Positions 5,781 through 6,539 of a DNA stretch of 6,539 nt are shown here, piece by piece. The first letter of the stretch is position 1, and every line of letters begins with the position of its first letter. Where the stretch lies: NCBI GenBank assembly GCA_004356685.1, contig SMWS01000142.1, positions 1 to 6,539 of the forward strand, in the 5' to 3' direction. The notes beneath the pieces are model-generated. The model saw nothing but the letters and a program-made list of their open reading frames with translations, searched no databases and had not been told where the DNA came from. Source of the DNA: Deltaproteobacteria bacterium. GTDB lineage: Bacteria; Desulfobacterota_D; UBA1144; Nemesobacterales; N074bin48. Position numbers and translations under genes: made by a program.

Positions 5781-6326
5781 ATGAAATACCTATTTATTCT
5801 TTTGAGCCTTTTATTTGTTACAGTAGGAAATGCTGCACAGGTTGACCTAAAAGAAAGTGAGTTTGGCTGGTACGCCTCTAAAATCGGCGGAGAACACTTT
5901 GGCAAAATTTTACTGAAAGAAGCAAATTTAGATGAAAAAGAAGGTAAAGTAGTAGGCGGAGTGTTTGTAATGGATATGAAAAGTTTTACAGTTGAAAATA
6001 TTGATTCTGCTGAATACGAAACAAAATTTTTAAACCAAATGAAAAGCCCTGATTTTTTTGATATGGAGAAATTCCCAACAGCGACTCTTAAAATAAATAA
6101 AGTAGATGGGAATAATGCTGAAGGTGTCTTGACAATCAAGGGAAAATCAAATCCTGTAAATTTCACTTTAGAACAAAATGGCGAATTAGTAACAGGTAAA
6201 ATCACATTTGACCGTACGAAGTACGATATGATCTATCGTTCAAAAAACTTCTTTGAAAATCTTGGTGATAAAATTATCTATGATGAAGTGATTCTTAACT
6301 TTAAGGTTAAGATTGTTGAGACATGA
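5781..6326 (+). CDS. YceI family exported protein (lipocalin-like)
   Basis: The 181-residue precursor has a Sec signal peptide (MKYLFILLSLLFVTVGNA, likely cut after Ala18). A single YceI domain follows. YceI proteins adopt a lipocalin-like barrel; characterised members bind polyprenyl or similar lipids, and many act in the periplasm. Family hallmarks are visible: the opening strand with WYASKIGGEHFGKI (30-43), GKVVGGVFVMDMKSFTVE (55-72), the signature MKSPDFFDMEKFPTATLKI (87-105), GVLTIKGKSNPVNF (115-128) and the C-terminal block of FDRTKYDMIYRSKNFF (143-158) and IIYDEVILNFKV (165-176). The length is typical. GGGGAGGAA (5767-5775) ends five bases before the ATG and makes a strong ribosome site. 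TTGAAT (5709-5714) is the best -35-like box upstream, but its matching -10 is poor. The next exported gene begins 43 bases after the stop, so an operon is likely. Substrate and role cannot be read from the sequence. Confidence 0.93.
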   Translation: MKYLFILLSLLFVTVGNAAQVDLKESEFGWYASKIGGEHFGKILLKEANLDEKEGKVVGGVFVMDMKSFTVENIDSAEYETKFLNQMKSPDFFDMEKFPTATLKINKVDGNNAEGVLTIKGKSNPVNFTLEQNGELVTGKITFDRTKYDMIYRSKNFFENLGDKIIYDEVILNFKVKIVET

Positions 6327-6369
6327 ATATTAAACAGATTTAAAATTAATTAATAAAGAGGAAGTTATT

Positions 6370-6539
6370 ATGAAACACATTATAGGTGTAATAGCAATTG
6401 CGCTCACGGTATCAGTAGCTTTAGTGGTTTCCGGGTCTGTGGCGGAAAAGGCCGTATACACACCGGAGCCCGGAGACGAAGTTGTGATTTACTTGGTTAA
6501 GTATAAGCCGGAATCATTTGACGAGGGTAAGATGCTGCA
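6370..6539 (+). CDS. Exported protein, N-terminal 56 residues (partial)
   Basis: The frame opens at an ATG with a good ribosome site (AGAGGAAG, 6357-6364) and runs off the right edge. The first 25 residues form a signal peptide: MKH, then the hydrophobic run IIGVIAIALTVSVALVV, then SGSVA with a likely cut after Ala25. The start of the mature part reads EKAVYTPEPGDEVVIYLVKYKPESFDEGKML. The VVIYLVKYKPESF strand followed by DEGK resembles the first strand and helix of dimeric alpha-beta barrel (antibiotic biosynthesis monooxygenase/EthD-like) proteins. Too little is present to claim that. It lies 43 bases after yceI on the same strand and is probably co-transcribed with it, so the two may act in the same envelope process. 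Confidence 0.8.
   Translation, partial: MKHIIGVIAIALTVSVALVVSGSVAEKAVYTPEPGDEVVIYLVKYKPESFDEGKML

Noticed and set aside
5735..6205. Minus-strand open frame of 156 codons opposite yceI
   Set aside because: YceI homology fixes the plus strand as coding. The antisense frame is its shadow.

Overview
The window looks like ordinary chromosome of an AT-rich Gram-negative bacterium. Three genes start with signal peptides, one of them a periplasmic YceI-type protein, which supports an outer-membrane-bearing cell. Most of the window is visibly AT-rich, for example about 32% GC in the first 60 bases of nuoE. The groEL tail at the left edge is about 49% GC over its first 420 bases. The phylum cannot be fixed from this sequence. 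DnaB, GroEL and the class II glycerate kinase have a deltaproteobacteria-like or Dadabacteria-like flavour, but that is an impression and not a demonstrated placement.

Left third (1-2499): the 3' end of groEL, with its Gly/Met-rich tail, is closed by a strong intrinsic terminator. An isolated nuoE follows, encoding the 24-kDa [2Fe-2S] thioredoxin-like subunit of complex I or a related NADH-linked enzyme. After 41 bases comes a class II (MOFRL-type) glycerate 2-kinase on the same strand. No nuoF follows nuoE.

Middle (2500-4594): dnaB, the replicative helicase, is complete, has no intein, and has all the motor motifs. It meets a 211-residue protein of unknown function head-on, with the two stop codons directly abutting. 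An exact 18-bp palindrome lies just inside the unknown gene.

Right third (4595-6539): this part holds small genes and AT-rich intergenic DNA. There is a secreted protein of about 140 residues (possibly NTF2-like), a 68-residue minus-strand protein that is probably a small SH3-like barrel, a YceI-family exported protein, and the first 56 codons of another exported protein, probably co-transcribed with yceI. Three promoters can be proposed: one for the 140-residue protein (TTATCA-17-TATAAT), one for the 211-residue gene (TTGATT-16-TATATT), and an extended -10 (TGGTATAAT) for the 68-residue gene.

I see no tRNA, rRNA, CRISPR array, insertion sequence, prophage gene or defence system. No stretch over 300 bases lacks a gene. 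The longest gaps are 437-658 (a terminator, otherwise AT-rich), 4595-4808 (divergent promoters) and 5519-5780 (a minus-strand promoter and inverted repeats). I did not find a convincing new biological system. The best leads are the unknown proteins and the convergent dnaB junction.
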